From Gaiellales bacterium (lineage in GTDB: Bacteria > Actinomycetota > Thermoleophilia > RBG-16-64-13): DNA of 48,107 nt. Both the position numbers and the translations under genes were made by a program. The notes below the pieces were generated by a model. It worked only from the letters and a program-made list of their open reading frames with translations, ran no database searches and had not been told where the DNA came from. The DNA is taken from contig JAAYAL010000073.1 of NCBI GenBank assembly GCA_012719395.1, positions 1 through 48,107 on the forward strand, given 5' to 3'. Each line of letters opens with the position of its first letter. Position 1 is the stretch's first letter. Shown piece by piece: positions 1 through 11,612 of the stretch.

Positions 1-180
1 CTGGTTCTGGATGCGGATGCCCTCTACAGTGAAGGCGCGGAGGGACGCGACAAAGACCCCGAGGATGGCGCTGGTAAGCACTCCGGCAACAAGGATCACC
101 ACCAGCAGCTCAATGAGCGTGAAGCCGCCCTCCGTGGCCAGCAGGGCTTTCCGCCTATGGACAAGACGAGACGCTATCAT
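1..180 (-). CDS. Type IV prepilin-like protein, N-terminal part (runs off the left edge)
   Basis: Only the first 60 codons lie in the window. The ATG at 180-178 overlaps the TGA of the upstream prepilin gene (ATGA overlap), so the two are translationally coupled. The protein has a short basic leader, a GGFTLIELLV prepilin peptidase site with the glutamate at mature position 5, and a hydrophobic helix of about 20 residues. These are the class III signal and membrane helix of type IV pilins or pseudopilins. It would be cut and N-methylated by PilD-type peptidase and inserted in the membrane before assembly. The C-terminal globular part is outside the window, so a major versus minor pilin role cannot be decided. 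Confidence 0.85.
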   Translation of the reverse strand, partial: MIASRLVHRRKALLATEGGFTLIELLVVILVAGVLTSAILGVFVASLRAFTVEGIRIQNQ

Positions 181-1532
181 TTTCTCGTAATGTAGATGAT
201 CTCCGGGGCGTTGTCGCCTGTTATCGTCACTTCGCCAATATATTCGTCGAAGCCTGTCTTGCGCACGACGAGAGGGTAGGTGCCGAGAGGTAGGTCACTG
301 AAGGTGGTCCTGCCCCGGTCGTTCGTTCTCTGTTCAGGGTAGTCGCCCAATTTCACGAAGGCGCCGCTTTGGTTGTGATCCCACCCCCACCAATCGGTGC
401 TCCGCACGATCACCAAGAGGCTTCCGAGCGGTGCGGTGGTAGTGGTTGTGCTGCTGGGGGAGACGGTGGTGGTTGTGCTGGCGGGATCCGTGGTGGTTGT
501 GGTCAGCGGGTTCGCGACCAGATCTACATGCAGTGTGGTTCCGGATGGCAGATCGACGTTTTGTGAAGCCGGCTCGTATCCCTGGCCGGACTCCAGAGCA
601 ACATTGTACAGGTTTGCGGAGGGTGAGTAGGGGATGTTGCTGAATGTCAGAGTGCCGTCTTCTACAGTGACCCCCTGCTGATTGAAGTTCCAGGGGCCGG
701 TGATGGTCAAGATCTTGCCCGCAATGGGCATTGCGGCCGGATCGATGAGGTGGATGACGAGGGAGGAGAGCGGTTCAAGGATCAAAGTGACGGACGCGTA
801 AGGGACTCCGTCGTTGACGACGACGTCGGGGTCGGTCCAATCAAGGTTGTATCCGGATTTGCTCGCAATCACGTGATAGCTCTGGGTGGCGTCGGGAGTG
901 AGCCCCGGAATGACGAGTCTCCCATTCGAGTCGGTCCTCATGGCGGACGAAGAGATGTTGACATTTGGGCTGAGATGCGTGTTGGTCACCGTGATCTGTG
1001 CATCAGGGATGGGGTCTCCGTTGGCGCGAGTCACGAGTATGTCCAATGTCCCCCCCGGCGCGCCGCCGGCGACGAAAGAGCTCACAACCACGGGTGCCAG
1101 CTCAGGGTGTTGCGACGAGCTTGCGGTGACCGTGACCCGGCGGTAGTTAGCGGGGTACGGCCCCGAGTAGCTTGAGTCGGTGACGTAGATCACCTCACGC
1201 GTGATCTGTACCTGGACGCCGTCTTCGTCCCGGGTTGCAGTGGGGGAAAGGACCCCTAGGGGATTTCCATCGGTCGTGCCCACATCCTCGTACGGGAGCG
1301 CGCGGATGTCCTCGATCTCTCGGTTGGCCACCTGCATCAGTAGGCTGCGCACGTCGGACTCCGTGATGCGCGACGCGGCCGACGCGAAGAACTGAGCGAT
1401 GGCGATCAGGCCGACCACCAAGACCAGCCCAGCGACCAGGGTCTCTATCAGCGTGAAGCCGCCGGAGGAAGATGCGTACCCACGGATGGGCGATCGGCTC
1501 CGAAATCTCTCGAGAGAAAGAGTGTGCCCCAT
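177..1532 (-). CDS. Modular minor prepilin (PilV-like) with Ig-like/carboxypeptidase-regulatory domains and a Thr-rich stalk
   Basis: 451 residues with ATG at 1532 and an AGGAGG site ten bases upstream. The leader of about 25 residues ends at SSSGG|FTLIETLV, a clear prepilin cleavage site followed by a hydrophobic helix, so the protein should enter a type IV pilus or pseudopilus as a tip or minor subunit. Beyond the usual pilin head (to about residue 155) are at least two stretches resembling carboxypeptidase-regulatory-like beta-sandwich domains (about 158-250 and 255-340). A Thr/Ser-rich linker follows (about 342-370, with runs of five threonines), then a last domain of the same type (about 372-451). 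Such repeats are known from surface proteins and adhesins. An adhesive minor pilin is the likely role; the ligand is unknown. The downstream prepilin overlaps its stop codon. Confidence 0.8.
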   Translation of the reverse strand: MGHTLSLERFRSRSPIRGYASSSGGFTLIETLVAGLVLVVGLIAIAQFFASAASRITESDVRSLLMQVANREIEDIRALPYEDVGTTDGNPLGVLSPTATRDEDGVQVQITREVIYVTDSSYSGPYPANYRRVTVTASSSQHPELAPVVVSSFVAGGAPGGTLDILVTRANGDPIPDAQITVTNTHLSPNVNISSSAMRTDSNGRLVIPGLTPDATQSYHVIASKSGYNLDWTDPDVVVNDGVPYASVTLILEPLSSLVIHLIDPAAMPIAGKILTITGPWNFNQQGVTVEDGTLTFSNIPYSPSANLYNVALESGQGYEPASQNVDLPSGTTLHVDLVANPLTTTTTDPASTTTTVSPSSTTTTTAPLGSLLVIVRSTDWWGWDHNQSGAFVKLGDYPEQRTNDRGRTTFSDLPLGTYPLVVRKTGFDEYIGEVTITGDNAPEIIYITRK

Positions 1533-1765
1533 GCCTGAGTGGCCTCCTCAGCCAGCGCCGGGCCGCGTCTCGCATTGCGTCGGCTCAACTCGACGAGAGC
1601 ATTGGGCGGCTCGTGACTCGCACAGCGCCACCGCAACCTCGAGAAGCATTATCGGCCGGGAGCGAACGCTGCATTAGAAGGTAACGGAAAGTCGCGCCGC
1701 AAGGATACGCGGGCCGACCGTGAGTGTCGAGCTGTTCTCGTCGGTGGCACCGGGGGGCGGCCGCG

Positions 1766-1810
1766 AGGTGCGTGGCGGCGCCGGCCTGGGGCCGGCGCCG
1801 CCACGCACCT
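1766..1810 (-). terminator. GC-rich perfect hairpin at the end of the N-ATPase operon
   Basis: Arms of 21 bp (1766-1786 and 1790-1810) pair perfectly around a 3-nt loop. The outer arm begins inside the atpG stop codon (1809-1811). No T-run follows on the minus strand, so this would be a U-tract-less or Rho-assisted terminator, or an mRNA 3' stabiliser. Confidence 0.75.
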
Positions 1811-2720
1811 ACGCGGGTGCCATCTGTATCTTGCTGCCACCCAGGGCCTCGTAGCCGGCCACAATGTCCAGCAGTTCTTCGGTAATGGAATTCTGGCGTT
1901 GCTGGTTGGCAGTCACGCGCAGTTCCTCCAAGCGATCCTCGATGTTCTTCTCTGCCGTTTGCATGGACAGGAAGCGCGCGGCGTTCTCGCTGGCCAGGGA
2001 TTCCACCTGGGCGCGGTAGAGGGAGAAGAAAAGGTACTGCCGGATGAGGGAGGAAAGCAGCGCCACGGGCTCCTGCCGAAAGGTGGGAAGAACGCGCTTG
2101 TTGGGCCAGGGTTTCTCCAGGTGGGTGGTGAACCACGCCTTGTCCAGGGGCAGCAGGGGCATATGCGTTGGGCGATAGTAGACGCCGCGCAGCATCTCGT
2201 TGTGCACCACGATCACCCGCGTGATGTCCTTTGCCTGCCACTTCTGCACGGTGAGCACGATCTCTTGGACCACACGGGTGACCCCGGTGGGGAAGCCCGG
2301 CACGGGAAAGGTGTAGTCCACGGCGTGGTAGACGTGTTCCAGGGACAGCGCGGGGCGCAGACCCACGCACAGGATGCCTCGCGGTCTCTCGCCTTCGCAG
2401 GCAACCTCCACCACTTCCTTGGTGTGGTCCACCGCGATTTCGTTGTAGCGCCCGCACAACCCCTGGTCGGTCCCGAAGACCACCAGGCCCAGCCGGCCTT
2501 TGCCGGCGGGGTCCTCCTGCCAGCGTCCCAGGTCATACCTGCCGCTCTGGAGGGCAATCTGCAGGCCCATCTCTATGGTCTTGTAGTAGTCGGCCAGGGC
2601 ATCCACCGCTTCTTGGAAACGCCGGATGTTGGTGACCGCCAGCATCTTCATGGTGCGCACCAGGTCGCGCAGATCCTCTGCGCTGCCTATCTTCTTCTTC
2701 AGTTGCTCGGCGGTTTCCAT
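1809..2720 (-). CDS. atpG: N-type ATPase gamma subunit
   Basis: 303 residues, last gene of the nine-gene ATPase operon, starting at ATG 2720 two bases after the atpA stop. Gamma is the central stalk that turns inside the alpha3beta3 head and links catalysis to the membrane rotor. The N-terminal helix with the RTMKMLAVTNIRRF stretch and the C-terminal helix with NAARFLSMQTAEKN and NQQRQNSITEELLDI are the parts that form the coiled-coil shaft in gamma subunits. The middle (about 75-215) is the variable Rossmann-like part and is divergent from housekeeping gamma subunits, as is usual in N-ATPases. A long hairpin overlaps its stop. Confidence 0.9.
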   Translation of the reverse strand: METAEQLKKKIGSAEDLRDLVRTMKMLAVTNIRRFQEAVDALADYYKTIEMGLQIALQSGRYDLGRWQEDPAGKGRLGLVVFGTDQGLCGRYNEIAVDHTKEVVEVACEGERPRGILCVGLRPALSLEHVYHAVDYTFPVPGFPTGVTRVVQEIVLTVQKWQAKDITRVIVVHNEMLRGVYYRPTHMPLLPLDKAWFTTHLEKPWPNKRVLPTFRQEPVALLSSLIRQYLFFSLYRAQVESLASENAARFLSMQTAEKNIEDRLEELRVTANQQRQNSITEELLDIVAGYEALGGSKIQMAPA

Positions 2721-2722
2721 GA

Positions 2723-4297
<1,575 letters not shown>

Positions 4298-5077
4298 TCA
4301 CCCCCCTTCACGCGCGGAGAGCTCCACCTGCAGCTCCTCTGACAGTTCGGTCCGCAGGCGTTCCAGGTAGTCGCCCAGACTGAAGGCCAAGCGGTATTCG
4401 CTGGCCCTGAGGTCGACTCCGCAGATGACTCCCTCGGATGTCTCATAGGTAATGGCGACGTCGCGTCCCATAAGGCCCTTGAGCGCTTCGTGGATTCCCG
4501 CGCGCTGTGTGTCGTCCAGGCGAAAGGAAGTGGTGATGGTGACGCGATAGTTCGATTTGCGGATAGTATCCATCAGCCGGCTGCGCTGGGATACTTCCAG
4601 GTCCCCGAGCTTGCCCGTGAATACTTCTACGATGTGATGCTCGAGGTCTTCCTCGGCCAGGTCGGCCAGGGCGAGCTGGGCGATGTTGCATATCTTCTCG
4701 CCTGCTCGTTGAGACAAAGCCTGTGAGAAGGCCAGTCGTTCACGCCCAAGGCTTTCCTTCCAACGTGCCTCAAGGGCGGCCACATCGGAGGCCGCCTGCT
4801 GTGTGAGCTCCCGACGGCGATCATCGGCATCCAGGTGCGCTTGAGCCAGGATTTCCTCGCGGTCGGAGGAGATCTGGTTCAGGAGCGTGTCATATTTCTC
4901 CTGCTGCTCCCGACCGAGATCGAGTGCTGCTATCGCTTCCTGCTCACGTGCCGTCATGGTTGACTCACGTTTGGCCATGGCATTCAAGATAGGTTTGTAC
5001 AGGAAGCGCTTCAGGAGCCACAGCAGGATGAGGAAGTTGATGACTTCCGCAACTACTGTGAACCAATCGATGAGCAC
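4298..5077 (-). CDS. atpF: N-type ATPase b subunit with delta-like C-terminal region
   Basis: 259 residues, about 100 longer than a standard b subunit. Residues about 5-27 form the single membrane helix, followed by a long charged coiled coil (about 35-150) that makes the peripheral stalk. The last part (about 170-245) contains beta-strand-rich sequence with GVICGVDLRASEYRLAFSLGDYL, reminiscent of the C-terminal domain of the delta subunit. No separate atpH (delta) gene exists in the operon, so this region probably anchors the stalk to the F1 head. GTG start at 5077 with an AAGGGAAAG site upstream. Its stop abuts the TTG start of atpA. Confidence 0.9.
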   Translation of the reverse strand: MLIDWFTVVAEVINFLILLWLLKRFLYKPILNAMAKRESTMTAREQEAIAALDLGREQQEKYDTLLNQISSDREEILAQAHLDADDRRRELTQQAASDVAALEARWKESLGRERLAFSQALSQRAGEKICNIAQLALADLAEEDLEHHIVEVFTGKLGDLEVSQRSRLMDTIRKSNYRVTITTSFRLDDTQRAGIHEALKGLMGRDVAITYETSEGVICGVDLRASEYRLAFSLGDYLERLRTELSEELQVELSAREGG

Positions 5078-5126
5078 GGCAGCTTTCCCTTGCTAGTGGT
5101 TCAGGGGGCCTCGTGTGGGACCGGCC

Positions 5127-5396
5127 TCAGCCACCTTTCACCGCACTCCAGAAGGGATTCACGAAGATGATGATGATCGAGATCACCAGGCAATAGATTG
5201 CCAGCGACTCGATCATGGCGAGGCCCACGAACAGTGTTCGCGAGATGGTGCCCGCCTCATCCGGCTGCTGGGCGATAGAGGCGACGCTCTGCGCCACCGC
5301 CTTGCCCTGAGACAAGGCCGGTGCGATGCAGCCAACCGCGATGGTGAGGCCTGCTGCGATCAGTGATGCTACGCCAATCCATCCGAGGTTATCCAT
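5127..5396 (-). CDS. atpE: N-type ATPase c subunit (rotor ring) with Na+-type ligand residues
   Basis: 89 residues from ATG 5396, chosen because an AAGGGGG site lies about 11 bases upstream; an in-frame ATG at 5426 would add ten residues but has a poor site. Two membrane helices are joined by a polar loop (QQPDEAG). The ion-binding carboxylate is Glu63. Gln30 in helix 1 and Ser64 and Tyr68 in helix 2 fall at the positions of Gln32, Ser66 and Tyr70 of the Na+-binding Ilyobacter tartaricus c ring; the equivalent of Thr67 is Leu65. This supports, but does not prove, Na+ coupling. The loop and NPF near the C-terminus are typical for c subunits. Confidence 0.95.
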   Translation of the reverse strand: MDNLGWIGVASLIAAGLTIAVGCIAPALSQGKAVAQSVASIAQQPDEAGTISRTLFVGLAMIESLAIYCLVISIIIIFVNPFWSAVKGG

Positions 5397-5456
5397 GAAC
5401 TCTACTTCCCCCTTTCGTTGGGACATTCCTGAACCTGAAGGGTGGTGCCGTGGGTG

Positions 5457-6137
5457 CTAGTGCTCGCCACTGGTTCCCGCCGCGATGAAGACTGTGGTCA
5501 GGGTGGCGAAGATATAGGCCTGGATGGTGCCTGTCAGCAGGCCCAGAACCTCCATCACCATGGGGACGACGAAGGGGACGATGGAGAGCAGAACTCCCAC
5601 CACCATGGTCTCGCTCATGACGTTGCCGAAAAGACGAACGGCGAGCGAGATGGTCCGCGAGATCTCGCTGATGACGTGGAGGGGAGCCATGAAGAAGGCA
5701 GGTTTCACGTAGCTGCCAAAGTAATGGAACCCACGCTTTCTGATCCCAAAATATGGCACTGCGAGAAACACCAGAAGAGCCAGCCCGGCAGTCAGTGACA
5801 GCGATCCCGTGGGAGACTCGTAGATGGGGATGGGGGCCATGATATTGGCGAACAGGATGAAGATGAAGAGCGTGCCCACGAAGGGCAGATACGGCGCTGG
5901 GTCCTGTTCGGCCACCGCCTGGATCTGGCCGCGTACGCCTGTCACGAGGGTCTCCAGCAGGTTCTGCCAGCCAGAGACCTTGGTGCCCGTGCTGAGGCGT
6001 CTGGTGATCAAGTACGATCCAATGACCAGGATGGCCATGACCACCCAGGTCATGACGATGGTGGCGTTCAACTTGAAGAAGCCGCTCTGCCAGTAGACCG
6101 TGAGGTCCGGCGTGATGTGGAGCGATTCCTCGTGCAT
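5457..6137 (-). CDS. atpB: N-type ATPase a subunit (ion channel)
   Basis: 226 residues with five to six predicted membrane helices. The essential stator arginine is visible at Arg168 in SLAVRLFGN, the signature of F-type a subunits, preceded by the amphipathic helix EISRTI. The protein forms the two half-channels that feed ions to the c ring. ATG at 6137 with a GGGGAGG site, three bases after the atpR stop. The order atpB-atpE-atpF follows. Confidence 0.95.
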   Translation of the reverse strand: MHEESLHITPDLTVYWQSGFFKLNATIVMTWVVMAILVIGSYLITRRLSTGTKVSGWQNLLETLVTGVRGQIQAVAEQDPAPYLPFVGTLFIFILFANIMAPIPIYESPTGSLSLTAGLALLVFLAVPYFGIRKRGFHYFGSYVKPAFFMAPLHVISEISRTISLAVRLFGNVMSETMVVGVLLSIVPFVVPMVMEVLGLLTGTIQAYIFATLTTVFIAAGTSGEH

Positions 6138-6140
6138 CTG

Positions 6141-6443
6141 CTAGGCAGCCTCCCCTCTCGACGATCGGGCGCTCCAGAAGTAGGTGACCACCACCCGGCC
6201 CAGGACGAAGCCTACGAGCGCCGCCACCAGATGAACCCAATCCCCCGCCAACGCGATGGCCGCCAAGCCGGCCAGGGTGATGGCCAGCCGCAGGAAGTGG
6301 CTTCCCATGGCCAGAACTGACGGGCGGCTGGAGCGGGGCAGACGCTTGATGGTCAGCCACAGGCCGGTGAACTGGATCCCGGCCAGCAGCATGCCGGCGA
6401 CAAGAGACAGGAGGAGGAAGTGGATCTGCGCGGTGACCGGCAC
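6141..6443 (-). CDS. atpR: AtpR, N-ATPase-specific membrane protein
   Basis: 100 residues with three predicted membrane helices (about 8-30, 45-67 and 70-92). A conserved-looking arginine, Arg52, lies within helix 2 in SHFLRLAI. AtpR occurs only in N-ATPase operons, between atpQ and atpB, exactly as here. For the family, a role in assembly or protection of the c ring by pairing the intramembrane arginine with the c-subunit glutamate has been proposed. GTG start at 6443 with an AGGAG site six bases upstream. Confidence 0.85.
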   Translation of the reverse strand: MPVTAQIHFLLLSLVAGMLLAGIQFTGLWLTIKRLPRSSRPSVLAMGSHFLRLAITLAGLAAIALAGDWVHLVAALVGFVLGRVVVTYFWSARSSRGEAA

Positions 6444-6452
6444 GACCTGCTC

Positions 6453-6949
6453 CTAGGCCCCGTTACCCGAATGGTGGTCCCGCTGCTGCAGTTGCCTTTC
6501 CTGCTCCTCCAGTTCGCGTTCCCGTTCCACGATGGCTCGGCGCTGCCGCTGCACCCAATACCAGGCGTTCAGACTGCCCAGGCAGAGTCCTATCACCATG
6601 AGCGTGAGCGTCCAGGAGATCCTGCCCGGCCAGGCGCGGTCGATCCAGTAGCCCAAACCCACGCCTATCATGGTGGGAATGGCCACCGACCAACCAACCA
6701 CTCCGAACATGCCCAACCCGAACCAGATGCTGTGCTCGCCCTCTTTGCGACGCAGGAGCTTGCGGGCCTGTTTGGCGCCGACGTGCTCCCGGAACCGGTC
6801 ATCCGCAGTCAGCGGTTGCTCCTGCGGTTGGCGCGCCTCGTCGGCTCGTTCCCAGGCCGGCGTTGGGACGCCGCCGCCGACGGGCTGCTCTGTCGCGTCC
6901 GGAAGGCCGGAGGGAGGCGGTGAACCGCCCCCCCGCGGATCGTCAGCCA

Positions 6950-6950
<1 letters not shown>
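6453..6950 (-). CDS. atpQ: AtpQ, AtpZ/AtpI-like membrane protein of the N-ATPase
   Basis: 165 residues. The N-terminal 60 residues are Gly/Pro-rich and probably disordered. Two membrane helices (about 75-100 and 107-130) enclose a DRAWP turn, the two-helix AtpZ/AtpI pattern, followed by a charged Glu/Gln/Arg-rich C-terminal tail. The position between atpC and atpR is that of atpQ in N-ATPase operons. AtpI/AtpZ proteins help c-ring assembly or cation supply; the exact function of AtpQ is not settled. The ATG shares one base with the atpC stop. The long N-terminal extension is unusual. Confidence 0.8.
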
Positions 6951-8827
<1,877 letters not shown>

Positions 8828-8841
8828 GCAATTGTCTTCTT

Positions 8842-8863
8842 GCATGTTCATATGTGAACATGC
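8842..8863. promoter_or_regulatory. Perfect inverted repeat, candidate operator of the N-ATPase operon
   Basis: GCATGTTCA (8842-8850) and TGAACATGC (8855-8863) are perfect complements around TATG. The repeat ends 14 bp upstream of the -35 box of the atpD promoter. The TTCA-N4-TGAA core resembles sites of small winged-helix regulators such as the ArsR/SmtB family; the actual protein is unknown. Confidence 0.6.
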
Positions 8864-8930
8864 TCCACATCCATACCGTATCATTTCTACAAATAATCTA
8901 GTCGCTGCACTTCGCGGTGGCACGGAGCAT

Positions 8931-9000
8931 GCGGCGGCGCCGGTTTCCGGCTCGACGACGGCGGTTTCGGCCTGGCGGCGGCAGTTTCCGGTTCGGCGGC
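8931..9000. repeat. Short imperfect tandem repeat
   Basis: Three copies of a GGTTTCCGG-like core start at 8942, 8963 and 8983, spaced 20-21 bp, embedded in GGCGGC-rich sequence just after the stop of the GNAT-like gene. Purpose unknown. Confidence 0.4.
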
Positions 9001-10211
9001 TAGACCGGCATGTCGTAGATGCGCCAGGTCTTGTAGCGGTGCCCGCCCATGAACTCGCAGGCCCGGATGATCATGTGGTTGTCCTCCAGCAGGAGCGACA
9101 TATCGCACCAGCGGATGTTGCGGGACTGAGCGTATTGCTTCACCGTGTGATACAGCAACGCGTCTATGCCCAGACGGCGGTAGGGCGGCCTGATGCCGAA
9201 GAATATGAGCCGCATGCGGGGTATGTGCCGGCGCATGCGCAGCAGGCGGGCGGTGCGTATGGCGTCCGAATCCCCGTACCATCGCCACCGGGGGCGCAAG
9301 GCCCAGTTGGGGTCCGGGAAGGCGCCGAAGACGGCCGCCGGCTCTCCGTTCACGCAGGCGAACTGGGTGAGGCCGGGGTCAAGGATGGGCTTGAGCGTCG
9401 CGGCCAGAGCGTCTGCCTCGCCCTCAGTGATGGGGAGGAAGCCCCAGTTCTGCGACCAAGCCTCGTTGTAGATGCTGATGACGAGCCGGATCTCCTCCTG
9501 AAGCCGGCGCGGATCAATGGGACGGACGTCGATGCCTCGCCGTGTGGCGGCCAGGTGCGCTATCTGGGGCAGCCGTGGATCCGAGGGTGCGCAGACGTCC
9601 GTGATGTACGCGTGGTAGTCCTTGCTCTTGTGGAGGCCGTATCTCTCCAGCAGTTCCCCGTAGTACGGGTAGTTGTGAGTCTGCTCCACGCACGGCTCGC
9701 TCTGAAACCCGTCTATCAGCACACCCTGCCGCTCGTGTGTGGCATTGCTGTACTCTCCAGGTCCGCGCATGATGCGCGCGCCCTTGGCGGCCATCCACTC
9801 GCGGGCCGCGTCGAGCAGCGCGCGGGTGACATCGAAGTCATTGATGGTGTCGAAGAAGCCGAAGAAGCCGAAGCGGTCCTTGTACCAGTCGTTGAAGCGG
9901 TGGTTGATGGCCGCCGACACCCGACCCACCACCTCGTCACCCCGCCAAGCCAGGAAGTGAGTGACCATGGCCGTGCGGTGGTAGTCGTTCTGCAGGGTCA
10001 GCATCCCGGTCATGCCCAGTGCCTTGCTGCCCAAGAGATCGGCCCGCAGGGGGGGACTCCAGAAGCGGTCTCCCCGATACAGACGCCAGGGGAACTCAAC
10101 GAAATCCCGCAGACGCGAGCTTCCTAGCGGGATTTGCTCGACGCGCAGGGGTGCCACAAGGCGACCGCTAGGCAGCGGCGCTGCTGGGGGGTTGAAGGGC
10201 GGAGCACGCAC
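9000..10211 (-). CDS. GNAT-fold acetyltransferase-like protein (YghO-type)
   Basis: 403 residues. It resembles the group of large uncharacterised proteins that carry a C-terminal GNAT-like domain and end in a conserved SLLLEDNHMIIRACEFMG-type segment. The stretch FFGIRPPYRRLGIDALLY (about 330-347) fits the acetyl-CoA pyrophosphate loop (R-x-x-G-x-G/A) of GNAT enzymes. The N-terminal half contains FGFFGFFDTINDF and RGPGEYSNATHERQG, often seen in the same group. No substrate is known. The GTG start at 10211 has no strong ribosome site and a later GTG at about 10157 is possible. The gene stands alone between the ATPase operon and the divergent korA. Confidence 0.65.
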   Translation of the reverse strand: MRAPPFNPPAAPLPSGRLVAPLRVEQIPLGSSRLRDFVEFPWRLYRGDRFWSPPLRADLLGSKALGMTGMLTLQNDYHRTAMVTHFLAWRGDEVVGRVSAAINHRFNDWYKDRFGFFGFFDTINDFDVTRALLDAAREWMAAKGARIMRGPGEYSNATHERQGVLIDGFQSEPCVEQTHNYPYYGELLERYGLHKSKDYHAYITDVCAPSDPRLPQIAHLAATRRGIDVRPIDPRRLQEEIRLVISIYNEAWSQNWGFLPITEGEADALAATLKPILDPGLTQFACVNGEPAAVFGAFPDPNWALRPRWRWYGDSDAIRTARLLRMRRHIPRMRLIFFGIRPPYRRLGIDALLYHTVKQYAQSRNIRWCDMSLLLEDNHMIIRACEFMGGHRYKTWRIYDMPV

Positions 10212-10487
10212 GAATCATGCCGGCATGCTACCAGGAAAGGGCCTGCAGATGTTTCAATAGGGGGCGGCGTCTGCGTGCCGGGCTGCGGTCGTGGTGCGCC
10301 GCGCGAGACGTACACCAATGCCGCATGGGGTTGCATAGGCGGAACCCCGTTCGGAAAAGTGCGTGTGTCTCCGTACTGCCGTACGGGATGCCGTGGGGGT
10401 CAGGCCGAGCGAGTTCCCACTACTGTCTGGGGTCTCTGTCTCCCCGCTGGTCTGGAGACCGCTGCACGATGCAACAGGAGAGACGGA

Positions 10488-11612
10488 ATGATCGAGTTCA
10501 TCGAGGGCAATGACGCCGTGGTGCGCGGTGCCATTGACGCCGGCTGCCGCTTCTTTGCCGGCTACCCCATCACCCCGGCCAGTTCAATCCTGGTGTCCAT
10601 GATGAGGGAACTGCCGAAAGTGGGTGGAGTGGCAGTGCAGGGCGAGGATGAGATCGCCTCCATCGGCATGTGCATCGGCGCGGCCATGACCGGCTACAAG
10701 GCCATGACCGCCACCTCGGGGCCCGGTATCAGCCTCTACTCCGAGAACGTGGGGCTGGCCATCATGGGGGAGACGCCACTCGTTATCGTCAATGTGCAGC
10801 GCCAAGGCCCGGCCACCGGTTCGGCCACCAAGGGGGCCGACGGTGACATTGAGTTCATGCGCTGGGTGACCTCCGGCGGCCTGCCCATGATCATCTTGGC
10901 TCCGGAGAACGTGCAGGACTGCTATACGCTGACGGTGGCCGCTTTCAACTTCGCGGAGCGTTACCGTGCGCCGGTGTTCCTCGCCTCCCAGAAAGAAGTG
11001 GCCATGATCCGCGAGGTCTTCGACTACGATCGGGCCAGAGCCGAGGCGCCACCTGCCTTCGCCCGCCCGGTGGCGGCGGTGGATTGCGTCTACGAACCCC
11101 ACGCCTGTTCGGCGCCGGACCAGGTGCCGCTCATGAGTCCCATCGGCGGCCCGCACTTGGTGCGTTACACCACCTCCACCCACGACCAGCGTGCCTATCT
11201 CACCGGTGACCCGGAGATCATCGGGGCCATGGTGGAGCACTACCAACGCAAGATCGAGGCTCATGCCGAGGAGATGGGTCTGTACGATGAGGAGTTGGAG
11301 CCGGGGGCCGAGACGCTCATTCTGGCCTACGGCGTTTCTGCGCGTTCCGCCCGGGCTGCGGTGAAGAAGGCCCGTGCTGCCGGCAGGCGGGTATCGCTGT
11401 TGGTTCTCAAGACCATATTCCCGGTGCAGGAGAAGGCCATCCTGCGGGCTCTGGAGGGCGTCAGCCGGGTGATTGTCCCGGAGATGAACCTGGGACAGTA
11501 CGTGGAAGAGATTCGCTGCCTGGCCGCCGGCAGGGAGATAATCCCCATCAACAGAATGAATACCACGCTGGTGACACCCTCTGAGATCCTGGAGAGAGGG
11601 GGCCTGCTGTGA
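10488..11612 (+). CDS. korA: 2-oxoacid:ferredoxin oxidoreductase, alpha subunit (2-oxoglutarate type)
   Basis: 374 residues from ATG 10488, which has AGGAG eight to ten bases upstream; the open frame extends further 5' but without a start of comparable quality. The protein begins directly with the pyrimidine-binding domain (FFAGYPITPASSI, then QGEDEIASIGMCIGAAMTG). RQGPATGSATKGADGD fits the RQGPSTG-type motif of KorA rather than pyruvate enzymes. The second domain (about 245-374) is the transketolase-C-like part. With KorB it oxidises a 2-oxo acid and CoA to acyl-CoA and CO2, reducing ferredoxin. Its stop overlaps the next GTG by four bases. The substrate is inferred only from motifs and from the isocitrate-like genes downstream. 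Confidence 0.85.
   Translation: MIEFIEGNDAVVRGAIDAGCRFFAGYPITPASSILVSMMRELPKVGGVAVQGEDEIASIGMCIGAAMTGYKAMTATSGPGISLYSENVGLAIMGETPLVIVNVQRQGPATGSATKGADGDIEFMRWVTSGGLPMIILAPENVQDCYTLTVAAFNFAERYRAPVFLASQKEVAMIREVFDYDRARAEAPPAFARPVAAVDCVYEPHACSAPDQVPLMSPIGGPHLVRYTTSTHDQRAYLTGDPEIIGAMVEHYQRKIEAHAEEMGLYDEELEPGAETLILAYGVSARSARAAVKKARAAGRRVSLLVLKTIFPVQEKAILRALEGVSRVIVPEMNLGQYVEEIRCLAAGREIIPINRMNTTLVTPSEILERGGLL

Noticed and set aside
10134-10487. N-terminal extension of the korA frame
   Set aside because: The frame is open further upstream, but the ATG at 10488 has an AGGAG site and starts exactly at the family's N-terminus; the extension reads as non-coding.
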